From: Halococcus saccharolyticus DSM 5350
Lineage (GTDB): Archaea; Halobacteriota; Halobacteria; Halobacteriales; Halococcaceae
Direction: 5' to 3'
Assembly (NCBI RefSeq): GCF_000336915.1
Contig: NZ_AOMD01000002.1
Span: 89,639-153,638, forward strand
DNA length: 64,000 nucleotides
Of the stretch, positions 23,665 through 29,989 are shown in pieces. Every line of letters begins with the position of its first letter. Position 1 is the first letter of the stretch. The notes below the pieces were generated by a model. That model was not told the DNA's origin, did no database searches, and worked only from the letters and a program-made list of their open reading frames with translations. A program made the translations under genes and the position numbers.

Positions 23665-23958
23665 TCAGTCGAAGTACGAAAGTACCTGTTCCTGCCGCCA
23701 CTCCATATCCTCGATCACCATCTCCTCGCCCTCGTCCGTGAGGGTATAGACGTTCTCCCGCTTCGAGGCGTCCGGTCTGTTTTTGTTCACCATGCCGCGG
23801 TCGACAAGCTTGTCCAGATTGCGATAATAGGCGTCTCTGCGATTCTGATGCCGGCCCTCCAGATGATCGGCAATGTCCGCTCCGGACGGATCATCGAGGC
23901 CGGCGATGCCGAAGAGGATGCTAATCTGGAGTCGTGTGGGGTCGTCGTTTCGTGGCAT
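23665..23958 (-). CDS. PadR-like winged-helix regulator
   Basis: Ninety-seven residues. LQISILFGIAGLDDPSGADI, the segment YYRNLDKLVDRGMVNKN and the wing ENVYTLTDEGEEMVI fit the PadR/wHTH fold. Downstream of, and abutting, the CopG gene on the same strand (start 23958 shares its base). Probably binds the divergent region 24159-24282. Confidence 0.78.
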   Translation of the reverse strand: MPRNDDPTRLQISILFGIAGLDDPSGADIADHLEGRHQNRRDAYYRNLDKLVDRGMVNKNRPDASKRENVYTLTDEGEEMVIEDMEWRQEQVLSYFD

Positions 23959-24158
23959 TAGCCGTCCTCCAGCTCGCCGATCCGTTCCTCCACTTCGTCC
24001 AGCCGCTCCTTTAGCGACTCGGCAGTAGTGGGCGAGACCTCGGGGCGCTGCGTGAGTATCTGGCGGATGTACGCCGAGCGCGTCATGCCCTTCTCGTCGG
24101 CCTCGTCGTCCAAATCCTCGATCAACTCCTCGTCCAGCCGGATCGTGGTCTCTCTCAT
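23958..24158 (-). CDS. CopG-type ribbon-helix-helix protein with coiled-coil tail
   Basis: Sixty-six residues: MRETTIRLDEELIEDLDDEA and GMTRSAYIRQILTQ form the RHH unit, followed by a coiled coil (LKERLDEVEERIGELED). A TATA-like minus-strand box at about 24181-24188 lies 26-28 bp upstream of the ATG. Likely autoregulated together with the PadR-like partner. Confidence 0.82.
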   Translation of the reverse strand: MRETTIRLDEELIEDLDDEADEKGMTRSAYIRQILTQRPEVSPTTAESLKERLDEVEERIGELEDG

Positions 24159-24282
24159 GCCCCGCTAGTCCACAGACCGGCTACAAAACGATACGGATAC
24201 GGCGGGATGACTGACACTGACGCCTCGCGGATGTATCGGTTCCCGATACGTTTATTGAGATGGAGATGTAAGCGTACTGTGT
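24159..24282. promoter_or_regulatory. Divergent promoter with palindromic operator
   Basis: A perfect 7-bp palindrome, gtatcgg-ttc-ccgatac (24233-24249), abuts the rightward TATA-like tttattg (24251-24257), 26-32 bp before the ATG at 24283. Related half-site words (cgatacgg, atacgg) occur at 24189-24202 next to the leftward TATA box. One dimeric regulator could therefore control both promoters. Confidence 0.65.
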
Positions 24283-24591
24283 ATGGCAACCACCGAGGAG
24301 GCTGCCGAACTGGCGTTGAGCGACGAAACTGGTTTTCAGCGCGACCTGCTGACGGTCATCGCAAAACTCGGCGATCCCCACGGTCTCGGGATCAAAGAGG
24401 AGTTGGAGCAGCACTACGGCAAGGAGATCCACCACGGCCGGCTGTACCCGAACCTTGACGACCTGATCCAGCGCGGGCTGGTCGAGAAGGGCGTGGTCGA
24501 CCGCCGGACGAACTCCTACGAGCTGACCGAGCGCGGCCGGCGCGAGATTGAACTCGACCTGCGGTTTCGGGAGGCGTTCATCGATGAGTAA
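24283..24591 (+). CDS. PadR-family transcriptional regulator
   Basis: 102 residues. Typical PadR winged helix: LLTVIAKLGDPHGLGIKEEL, HHGRLYPNLDDLIQRGLVEK and the wing RRTNSYELTERGRREIE. First gene of the 24.3-29.9 kb operon, divergent from a second PadR-like/CopG pair. Leaderless start inferred from TATA spacing. Confidence 0.88.
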   Translation: MATTEEAAELALSDETGFQRDLLTVIAKLGDPHGLGIKEELEQHYGKEIHHGRLYPNLDDLIQRGLVEKGVVDRRTNSYELTERGRREIELDLRFREAFIDE

Positions 24592-24964
24592 GTCCGCCGA
24601 CGCGCCGATCACGGAAGACCTCGATTGGCGGGAGGTCCACGAGCGCCCCTCGCCGTCGACGATGGCGATCGAGCCGATGCGCCGCGAGGCGAAAGAGGTC
24701 ACGACGGCGGTCTTTGAGAACAACTTCAACGTGGATCTTGACGACGCTCTCAGTAGCCGATCTCGGAAGCTACAGCGCGAACTGGAGCGCCGCCTGGGGA
24801 TCACCTACCCGGACTGTCCACAGTGCCAGACGGAGGGTGAGTGGGGACAGGAACCCGGCGAGCCGCTAATCTGCTACGTCTGTTGGGAGGGTCCGCCCGA
24901 GGACATCCGGCACGAGGTCCACCGGCAGTGGAAGCGGATTTTTGAGGTGCGTGACGATGAGTGA
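24584..24964 (+). CDS. Hypothetical protein with CxxC motifs
   Basis: The 126-residue form starts at MSKSADAPIT, overlapping the PadR stop by 8 nt. CPQCQTEGEWG and CYVCWEGPPED form a probable zinc site at about 85-110, inside a helical, charged protein. Confidence 0.65.
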   Translation: MSKSADAPITEDLDWREVHERPSPSTMAIEPMRREAKEVTTAVFENNFNVDLDDALSSRSRKLQRELERRLGITYPDCPQCQTEGEWGQEPGEPLICYVCWEGPPEDIRHEVHRQWKRIFEVRDDE

Positions 24965-25253
24965 CTCCGCTACAGAGCTAACCGAGAGCGTTCGCGACCA
25001 GAACGTCCGGCGACCGCATGAGAGGGTGAAATGCGAGTTGCCGCGCTGGGTGCTAACTGAGACGATCGCCTTTGCGGAAGTAGTGGAGCGCGACCGGGAG
25101 AACCCCAACTCGCTTCGAGAAAGCGCCGGGGCGGTCCAGAAGGTGCTCGACCGACGTCTCACACGCTATGACGCGGACTGCACCTGTGGCCCCGACGAGG
25201 CGTGCGACAGTTGCCCGCCGGACAAATTCGGCCAGGAGTCCGCCGATGCCTGA
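24957..25253 (+). CDS. Small protein of 98 residues with Cys-rich end
   Basis: Starts MSDSATELTESVRDQNVRRP. Helical body, then CTCGPDEACDSCPPDKFG, a likely metal site. 8-nt ATGAGTGA overlap with the preceding gene and 8-nt overlap with the next. Confidence 0.6.
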   Translation: MSDSATELTESVRDQNVRRPHERVKCELPRWVLTETIAFAEVVERDRENPNSLRESAGAVQKVLDRRLTRYDADCTCGPDEACDSCPPDKFGQESADA

Positions 25254-25473
25254 GTCACGCGACGGTTCTCTGAACGAGAGCCGGCACGAGGAAATCGAGA
25301 TCGTCAACCAGCGGTGGAAGTGGCAGGTGGTAGCCTCTGCTCTCCGCGCGCTTCTCGAAGACGAGGAGGCAGATCGGCTGCTTCAAGCGGACGCGGAGCC
25401 GGTACTCCGCACAATAGAGAACGGGCTCGAACTGGATGAGGACGAGCGCACAACGGAGACATTCGATGACTGA
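25246..25473 (+). CDS. Small helical protein of 75 residues
   Basis: MPESRDGSLNESRHEEIEIV, then a helix (WQVVASALRALLEDEEADRL). 8-nt overlaps at both ends. No family recognised. Confidence 0.58.
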   Translation: MPESRDGSLNESRHEEIEIVNQRWKWQVVASALRALLEDEEADRLLQADAEPVLRTIENGLELDEDERTTETFDD

Positions 25474-25636
25474 GCAATCGCAAAACGAGAGCCACCACTA
25501 CCCGGACGGCGTACTGAAATCGTACTGTGGCGACTGTGGAGAGCGGTTCTACGCTCGCCGCCATCCGAGCTACTGTCCGTACTGCGGGCATGACAAAGTG
25601 TTCAACGAGGGGCACGGCGAGGTGGGCCATGCCTGA
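25466..25636 (+). CDS. Zinc-ribbon micro-protein of 56 residues
   Basis: CGDCGERFYARRHPSYCPYC is a textbook ribbon (two CxxC knuckles 12 residues apart). 8-nt overlaps on both sides; directly precedes the methyltransferase gene. Confidence 0.72.
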   Translation: MTEQSQNESHHYPDGVLKSYCGDCGERFYARRHPSYCPYCGHDKVFNEGHGEVGHA

Positions 25637-26339
25637 AACAGAGGCAGATGAGAGCCGTCACTGTCTCGATCTCTTCGCCGGACTCGGTGGTTTCTCGGCG
25701 GCGTTCGAGGACTCGCCCGACTGGCGCGTGACGACGGTCGACCTCAACGACGAGTTCGATCCGGACATCTGCGCGGACGTGATGGAGCTCCAGGCCGACG
25801 ACCTCCCCGACCCCGACCTGGTGCTCGCGTCCCCGCCATGCACGGACTTCTCGGTTGCGTGCATCACGCAGAAGTGGGATCATAGCGAGCGACGGCGGCC
25901 GAAGCACCTACCGGAGTGGGAGAGTATCGCTGAATCCGTTGCGATCGTCTACCGGACGATGTGGCTGGTGCAGGAACTCTCCCCGGACTGGTGGTTCATG
26001 GAAAACCCGCAGGGGATGCTCGGGAAGTTGATCGGCCCTTCGGTCGGAACGGTCCACTACTGTCAGTACGGCAGCGAGTTCAAGAAACCGACCCAGTTGT
26101 GGGGTCGACACCCGCCGATGGAGTATCGGAAGTGCGGCGGCGCTCCTAACTGCCACGTCTCGAACGCACGGGAGGTCAACACGTTCCGGGACGAGAGTCG
26201 CACGCGCGCCGTGGGCGTCGACAACAGCGCCGAGCGAGCCAAGGTCCCGCGGGAGCTCTCCGAGAACATCCTCGACGCGGTGGAGTCGGCATACCAGAAC
26301 CCCCCGCCGAAGCAGTCGCTACTCACGGAGGCAGCATGA
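25629..26339 (+). CDS. DNA (cytosine-5)-methyltransferase-like protein
   Basis: The 236-residue form starts at MPETEADESR (ATG at 25629). Motif I is CLDLFAGLGGFSAAFED (about 12-27) and motif IV is LASPPCTDFSVA with the catalytic Cys71. An ENPQGML segment near 125 replaces the usual ENV motif. The protein is short for a C5 methyltransferase, so the target-recognition domain is small or absent. No partner restriction enzyme is nearby. It may mask viral DNA from host restriction. Confidence 0.82.
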   Translation: MPETEADESRHCLDLFAGLGGFSAAFEDSPDWRVTTVDLNDEFDPDICADVMELQADDLPDPDLVLASPPCTDFSVACITQKWDHSERRRPKHLPEWESIAESVAIVYRTMWLVQELSPDWWFMENPQGMLGKLIGPSVGTVHYCQYGSEFKKPTQLWGRHPPMEYRKCGGAPNCHVSNAREVNTFRDESRTRAVGVDNSAERAKVPRELSENILDAVESAYQNPPPKQSLLTEAA

Positions 26340-26367
26340 GCGATACAGAGCCAACAGGGGGCCGTCG

Positions 26368-26700
26368 ATGAGCTTCGAGGAGTTCGGCAAGACGATGGAC
26401 AGTCTCATGGACAACATGCTGTCGTCGTTCACACGCGCGACGGCCCGCCTCAGCCGCACGATGCAGATGCTCACAAGCCCCGGTCCGTCGGCTGAGGGTC
26501 GTCGTCTCACGGAGGACCTGTGCCGCGAGGACTACGACCTCGTGGAGCGCAACAGCGTGCGCGTCGACCGCGTTGATTCCGAGCAGCACGCCGGCGACGC
26601 GGCGGCCGTGGCCTACCACGACGGCACGGACTGGTCGGACGTGACGCGGTACGACCTGAGCGAGATCGAGGACTACCTGGAGCTGGTGAACGATGAGTGA
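26368..26700 (+). CDS. Hypothetical protein of 110 residues
   Basis: MSFEEFGKTMDSLMDNMLSS opens a helical region; the C-terminal half is polar. Ends with an 8-nt overlap (ATGAGTGA) into the next gene. A tiny 11-codon frame precedes it and is not called. Confidence 0.6.
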   Translation: MSFEEFGKTMDSLMDNMLSSFTRATARLSRTMQMLTSPGPSAEGRRLTEDLCREDYDLVERNSVRVDRVDSEQHAGDAAAVAYHDGTDWSDVTRYDLSEIEDYLELVNDE

Positions 26701-27040
26701 CGGTGCGAACTCCGTCGAAGAGAGGCTGCACGACGGGTATCCGGTGCGAGAGCGGTGGGAAGGTGATTACGACGCCCTCGGATACCAGATCGTCGGGGAC
26801 CTCTCGGGGCACGAGACCGACCCGATCACGATCCACTACGACGATGCCTACGAGCCCGTCCTCGGGACCTTCGAGGGGATCTCCAAACACAACAGTTGGC
26901 TGAGTTTAGCCAACGACGGCGACTGGGTCACGCTCAGGCCGGACGGCCACCTCAGCAGAGGAGAGCCCGACAACGAGGGATCGATGACCGTGCTCGGGGT
27001 TGCCGAAAAAGTGGTGGCGTGGGAGCATCCCGATGAGTGA
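26693..27040 (+). CDS. Hypothetical protein of 115 residues
   Basis: Strand-rich (YDALGYQIVGDLSGHETDPI, then SWLSLANDGDWVTLRPDGHL). 8-nt overlaps at both ends. No recognised family. Confidence 0.6.
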   Translation: MSDGANSVEERLHDGYPVRERWEGDYDALGYQIVGDLSGHETDPITIHYDDAYEPVLGTFEGISKHNSWLSLANDGDWVTLRPDGHLSRGEPDNEGSMTVLGVAEKVVAWEHPDE

Positions 27041-27218
27041 CGATCTCGTGAAGGAGGTGTATCTGCTGTTCCTATGGGATGGGAACAGCCAGGGGACCCA
27101 CGACGTCATCGGTGCGTTCACGAACGAAGATGCAGCCAAGCAGGCAGCCGAAGACGTCGACACGTTCGGAAGCGTTCACGTCGATTCGGTCCCGTTGAAT
27201 CAGGTGATCGACCTGTGA
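27033..27218 (+). CDS. Small protein of 61 residues
   Basis: MSDDLVKEVYLLFLWDGNSQ then FTNEDAAKQAAEDVDTFGSV: a beta-alpha-beta pattern. Start fixed by the 8-nt overlap. Confidence 0.6.
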   Translation: MSDDLVKEVYLLFLWDGNSQGTHDVIGAFTNEDAAKQAAEDVDTFGSVHVDSVPLNQVIDL

Positions 27219-27240
27219 CAGAGGGGACGGGGACCTACCG

Positions 27241-27465
27241 ATGACCGAAGAGTACGCCCTCAACCAAGGCAACGACCTCGCGGACGACGACCCGGAGAAC
27301 CAGTCGAGCAGACACACTCTCCGGGGCTGTCTCAAGCTTCATGACTACGAGACGACAGTGGAGTATCTGAGCACTCAGAAGGTGCAAATCAAGCTTGAGT
27401 GTCCCAAATGCCCGGACCGGCGGTTGCACTATGGGAACTGGAGGTTCGATGACGATGACGAGTGA
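27241..27465 (+). CDS. Small protein with CxxC motif
   Basis: Seventy-four residues; a strand-rich centre (YETTVEYLSTQKVQIKLE) precedes CPKCPDRRLHYGNW and an acidic tail. Overlaps the next gene by about 17 nt. Confidence 0.58.
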   Translation: MTEEYALNQGNDLADDDPENQSSRHTLRGCLKLHDYETTVEYLSTQKVQIKLECPKCPDRRLHYGNWRFDDDDE

Positions 27466-27772
27466 CCCTGCTACACAGCGAAGAGAGCTAGAACAGTTGG
27501 CCGCGGAAGTGGTCGACGAGAACCGCCACATGGCCAGCGGTGTGCTCACCGACGATTTGGAAGAGCGCCACGCCCACCTCGATGCCCTCGCAAACGAAGC
27601 GTTAGACATGACGGACGGATCGCCGCTGTTCCCGGTCCTCAAACGTGCGATCCGCGACGAGGTCCGCGATCGAGAGGGCGTATCGGCGTGCTGTGGCGCA
27701 CTGATCCGGACGACGATGTACGGCCTGCGAGTGTGCTCGCGGTGCCGGCGGGAGGTAGACGATGCCGACTGA
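27449..27772 (+). CDS. Hypothetical protein with C-terminal zinc ribbon
   Basis: 107 residues from 27449 (a second ATG at 27455). Helical N-terminal 75 residues, then CCGALIRTTMYGLRVCSRCR, a ribbon. Overlaps the next start by 11 nt. Confidence 0.62.
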   Translation: MTMTSDPATQRRELEQLAAEVVDENRHMASGVLTDDLEERHAHLDALANEALDMTDGSPLFPVLKRAIRDEVRDREGVSACCGALIRTTMYGLRVCSRCRREVDDAD

Positions 27773-28406
27773 CAACCCTTCGGCAGAGAGCCCTCAAATC
27801 CTCCGAGAGCACTGCGTGTTCGGAGAGAATCGGGCCTATCTGCTCATGGCGATCGCCCGCCGCAAGGAGAACAAGCACCTCTCCAGCTCCGGCGAGATCG
27901 TGTTTCGAGAGGTCGTCAAGGATGGGCGAGACATCCGGCGGAAGTACGACAAACTCCGCGCCCTCGCGCGTGGCTACCGTACCGATAGCGGCGAGGGGGC
28001 TAACTTCCGCCTCTACGTGACGGTGAACGCTCGGGATATGCGCTCAGGGTACTGGAACTTCCGCGAGCGCATGAACGGCTGGTCTCGGGACATGGTGGCC
28101 GGCGACGACGCCGTGGCCCGGAAGCTAAAGCGTGTAGGAGGTCACTGGATGTCGGATCTCCAGAAGTCGGAGAACGCCGATGATCCATGCCTGTTCCTGT
28201 TCGACGTCGACGACACGAGACGCTTCGCGCTGAACTCGATCACCAGCGGGCTAACCGACCACACGGAGCTGCGGCGGGTCCAAGAGACGCCCAACGGCTA
28301 CCACCTGATAACGGAACCGTTCAACCACACCGAGTTCGAGAGTGGCATTGAGCACGAACTGAAGACGGACGGGATGCTATTCGTGGAGTACCTCAACGAT
28401 GACTGA
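27762..28406 (+). CDS. Possible archaeo-eukaryotic primase-like protein
   Basis: 214 residues. DDPCLFLFDVDDTRRFALNS (about 140-160) contains an hhhDhD-type acidic pair after a hydrophobic strand. RVQETPNGYHLITEPFNHTE (about 178-197) has the His-containing turn that follows it in PrimPol-type enzymes. A preceding strand reads FRLYVTVNARDM. A third conserved acidic position is not clear. The assignment is tentative; if right, it would act in viral replication with PCNA and RNase H. Confidence 0.5.
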   Translation: MPTDNPSAESPQILREHCVFGENRAYLLMAIARRKENKHLSSSGEIVFREVVKDGRDIRRKYDKLRALARGYRTDSGEGANFRLYVTVNARDMRSGYWNFRERMNGWSRDMVAGDDAVARKLKRVGGHWMSDLQKSENADDPCLFLFDVDDTRRFALNSITSGLTDHTELRRVQETPNGYHLITEPFNHTEFESGIEHELKTDGMLFVEYLNDD

Positions 28407-28641
28407 CAACGCACAATCTCAAGAGAAGAGTCCTCGATGCGCGAGTTGTCGCGGTGATGTCGACATGAGAGCACACACGAAAATCGAGGTCGTTGGGAAC
28501 GACGGAACGAAGACCGCCCGGTTCTGTCTCGACTGTCAGAACCAGGGGATATTAGTAAAAACAGCGAGCGACGTACCGGCAGCAAAAGAAGATTACTCAG
28601 GCAACCCTGGGTCCGTTGTGAGAGTGGAAAACGATGGCTGA
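28399..28641 (+). CDS. Zinc-binding small protein of 80 residues
   Basis: CASCRGDVDMRAHTKIEVVG and FCLDCQNQGILVK define a four-cysteine zinc site. 8-nt overlaps (ATGACTGA upstream, ATGGCTGA downstream). Confidence 0.65.
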   Translation: MTDNAQSQEKSPRCASCRGDVDMRAHTKIEVVGNDGTKTARFCLDCQNQGILVKTASDVPAAKEDYSGNPGSVVRVENDG

Positions 28642-28789
28642 GGACTCCCCGGGAGCTATGATGCAGTGGCGAATCTTCAACCCGCTCACCGTCGAGCTGA
28701 CGCGAGAGCAAATTGAGCAGGTCGGTGTGATCGTGAAGAGCCGGAAGCCCCGACACCGCCTCGATGGGAGGCTCTACGACGATGCCTGA
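28634..28789 (+). CDS. 51-residue small protein
   Basis: MAEDSPGAMMQWRIFNPLTV followed by ELTREQIEQVGVIVKSRKPR. Basic middle, acidic ends. Framed by 8-nt overlaps at both ends, which is the main support. Confidence 0.55.
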   Translation: MAEDSPGAMMQWRIFNPLTVELTREQIEQVGVIVKSRKPRHRLDGRLYDDA

Positions 28790-29063
28790 CGGTAGCTCTC
28801 CCGAAGGGACTTTGCGAATCAATGACGAGACATGGGCGCTAATCCGCGAATCACAAACCGTCGAGAATATCGGGCTAACCCAATGGTCGCCACCTGATTA
28901 CAGCCACTATCGCCACCATTTGCCCGACGATTTGACGGATTCGGAGCGTGAACTATGGGAAAACGCCGAAGGCGTGGCGAAAAAGTATGCCGCGAAGCAG
29001 ATACAAGCATGGCGGAAGGTTGAACGAACGGGCGAGTACGAACCCTTCGTTCCCCCCTGTTAG
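28782..29063 (+). CDS. Hypothetical protein of 93 residues
   Basis: MPDGSSPEGTLRINDETWAL then a helical C-terminal half (SERELWENAEGVAKKYAAKQ). GC content begins to drop here relative to the rest of the operon. Confidence 0.6.
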   Translation: MPDGSSPEGTLRINDETWALIRESQTVENIGLTQWSPPDYSHYRHHLPDDLTDSERELWENAEGVAKKYAAKQIQAWRKVERTGEYEPFVPPC

Positions 29064-29084
29064 ATAGGACGGGCTAATATACCA

Positions 29085-29294
29085 ATGAGTAAACAAAACG
29101 ACGACTCCCCCGAAGAAATTGCTCACCGGATCAAAAAAGAGTTAGAAAAAGATGAACCGTTGTCTCACGACGAACTATCCGATAGACTGGACGTGAAGTG
29201 GTATGAAGTAACTAAAGGGATGCAACACCTTAGAACACCACTCCGTTCAAAAAAGGTTGCTATTCGGTTGGATAGGCGATACGAACTTTGCTAA
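29085..29294 (+). CDS. Low-GC winged-helix-like small protein
   Basis: Sixty-nine residues: EEIAHRIKKELEKDEPLSHD, then ELSDRLDVKWYEVTKGMQHL and a basic end. It looks like a small winged helix. Codons are AT-rich (aaa, tta, gaa), unlike the neighbours, suggesting recent acquisition. It starts 21 bp after the previous gene rather than overlapping it. Confidence 0.62.
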   Translation: MSKQNDDSPEEIAHRIKKELEKDEPLSHDELSDRLDVKWYEVTKGMQHLRTPLRSKKVAIRLDRRYELC

Positions 29295-29315
29295 ATCCGA
29301 CGGACTACTAGATCA

Positions 29316-29438
29316 ATGATAAAAGATTGTCCCGAGTGTGGAGGCCCGATGGAACCAGGATCGGACTTCGGCGATTACTGCATGGACTGTAAAATATGCT
29401 GGATGGGCGACGGCGCTGGCGAATGGGAGTTCCGATGA
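29316..29438 (+). CDS. 40-residue zinc ribbon
   Basis: The frame reads MIKDCPECGGPMEPGSDFGD then YCMDCKICWMGDG: CxxC...CxxC spaced like a small ribbon. The ATGA overlap with the next gene supports it. Confidence 0.65.
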   Translation: MIKDCPECGGPMEPGSDFGDYCMDCKICWMGDGAGEWEFR

Positions 29439-29764
29439 CAGACGACGATGGAATCCGAACGTTCGGCGGTGGGATGCACGAATCCGATGCCAACTACCGC
29501 GAGTGCCCGATCTGTGGCGGACCGGCACGGCGGCTCACGGGTGATGGTGTCTACACCACTGGCGAGCACATCTGGGACGAACACCAGGACGTCATCGAAG
29601 GGATCGCCGAAGCACGGTATCGCTTCCGAAAGGCTGCGAAGATGCTCAACATGCTCGGGGCGGATGGCGACGCGAGCGTGCGTGCCGCATTACTGCAAGG
29701 TCACGACGCTCTCGGTGGCGACCGTGTGGAGATCGAGCCGATTCTCGACCAAGACGATGGGTAG
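29435..29764 (+). CDS. Hypothetical protein with CxxC/HxxxxH zinc motif
   Basis: 109 residues. CPICGGPARRLTGDG with HIWDEH forms a C2H2-like site near residues 24-50; the rest is helical (ARYRFRKAAKMLNMLGADGD). Confidence 0.65.
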   Translation: MTDDDGIRTFGGGMHESDANYRECPICGGPARRLTGDGVYTTGEHIWDEHQDVIEGIAEARYRFRKAAKMLNMLGADGDASVRAALLQGHDALGGDRVEIEPILDQDDG

Positions 29765-29861
29765 CGAGAACTCCGCTGAGGGCTATGTCACACCTGATAG
29801 GGTTGCTGTTTTACGTCACCTATATCCTCGTGGGGGCGGGTGTGTTGCTACTAATTGCTGA
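29757..29861 (+). CDS. Possible 34-residue micro-protein
   Basis: MGSENSAEGYVTPDRVAVLR...; the only support is an 8-nt overlap with the previous stop, the same junction type used throughout this operon. It overlaps the membrane micro-protein in another frame. Confidence 0.3.
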   Translation: MGSENSAEGYVTPDRVAVLRHLYPRGGGCVATNC

Positions 29862-29880
29862 GTTGCCACGATTGATCTGA
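29785..29880 (+). CDS. 31-residue single-span membrane micro-protein
   Basis: MSHLIGLLFYVTYILVGAGV followed by LLLIAELPRLI: almost one continuous transmembrane helix. Last frame of the rightward operon. Could be a small membrane effector, but expression is unproven. Confidence 0.45.
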   Translation: MSHLIGLLFYVTYILVGAGVLLLIAELPRLI

Positions 29881-29989
29881 GGAACGAGGCCGTCAGTGTT
29901 GCCACTGGTTGTTAGCGCGTTCTGGAGTACCATTCTCCGGCCCAAAAGGTGGGGGTTAGACCGGGGAAGACGGGTTTGCTAAGAAGGAG
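29881..29989. terminator. Convergent transcription boundary between early and late blocks
   Basis: No gene. The weak stem tctccgg/ccgggga and several T-rich or A-rich words lie between the rightward operon and the end of the leftward late block. Both blocks probably terminate here. Confidence 0.4.

Noticed and set aside
26336..26371. 11-codon frame between the methyltransferase and the next gene
   Set aside because: Too short to support as a gene; it may only bridge translation to the gene at 26368.
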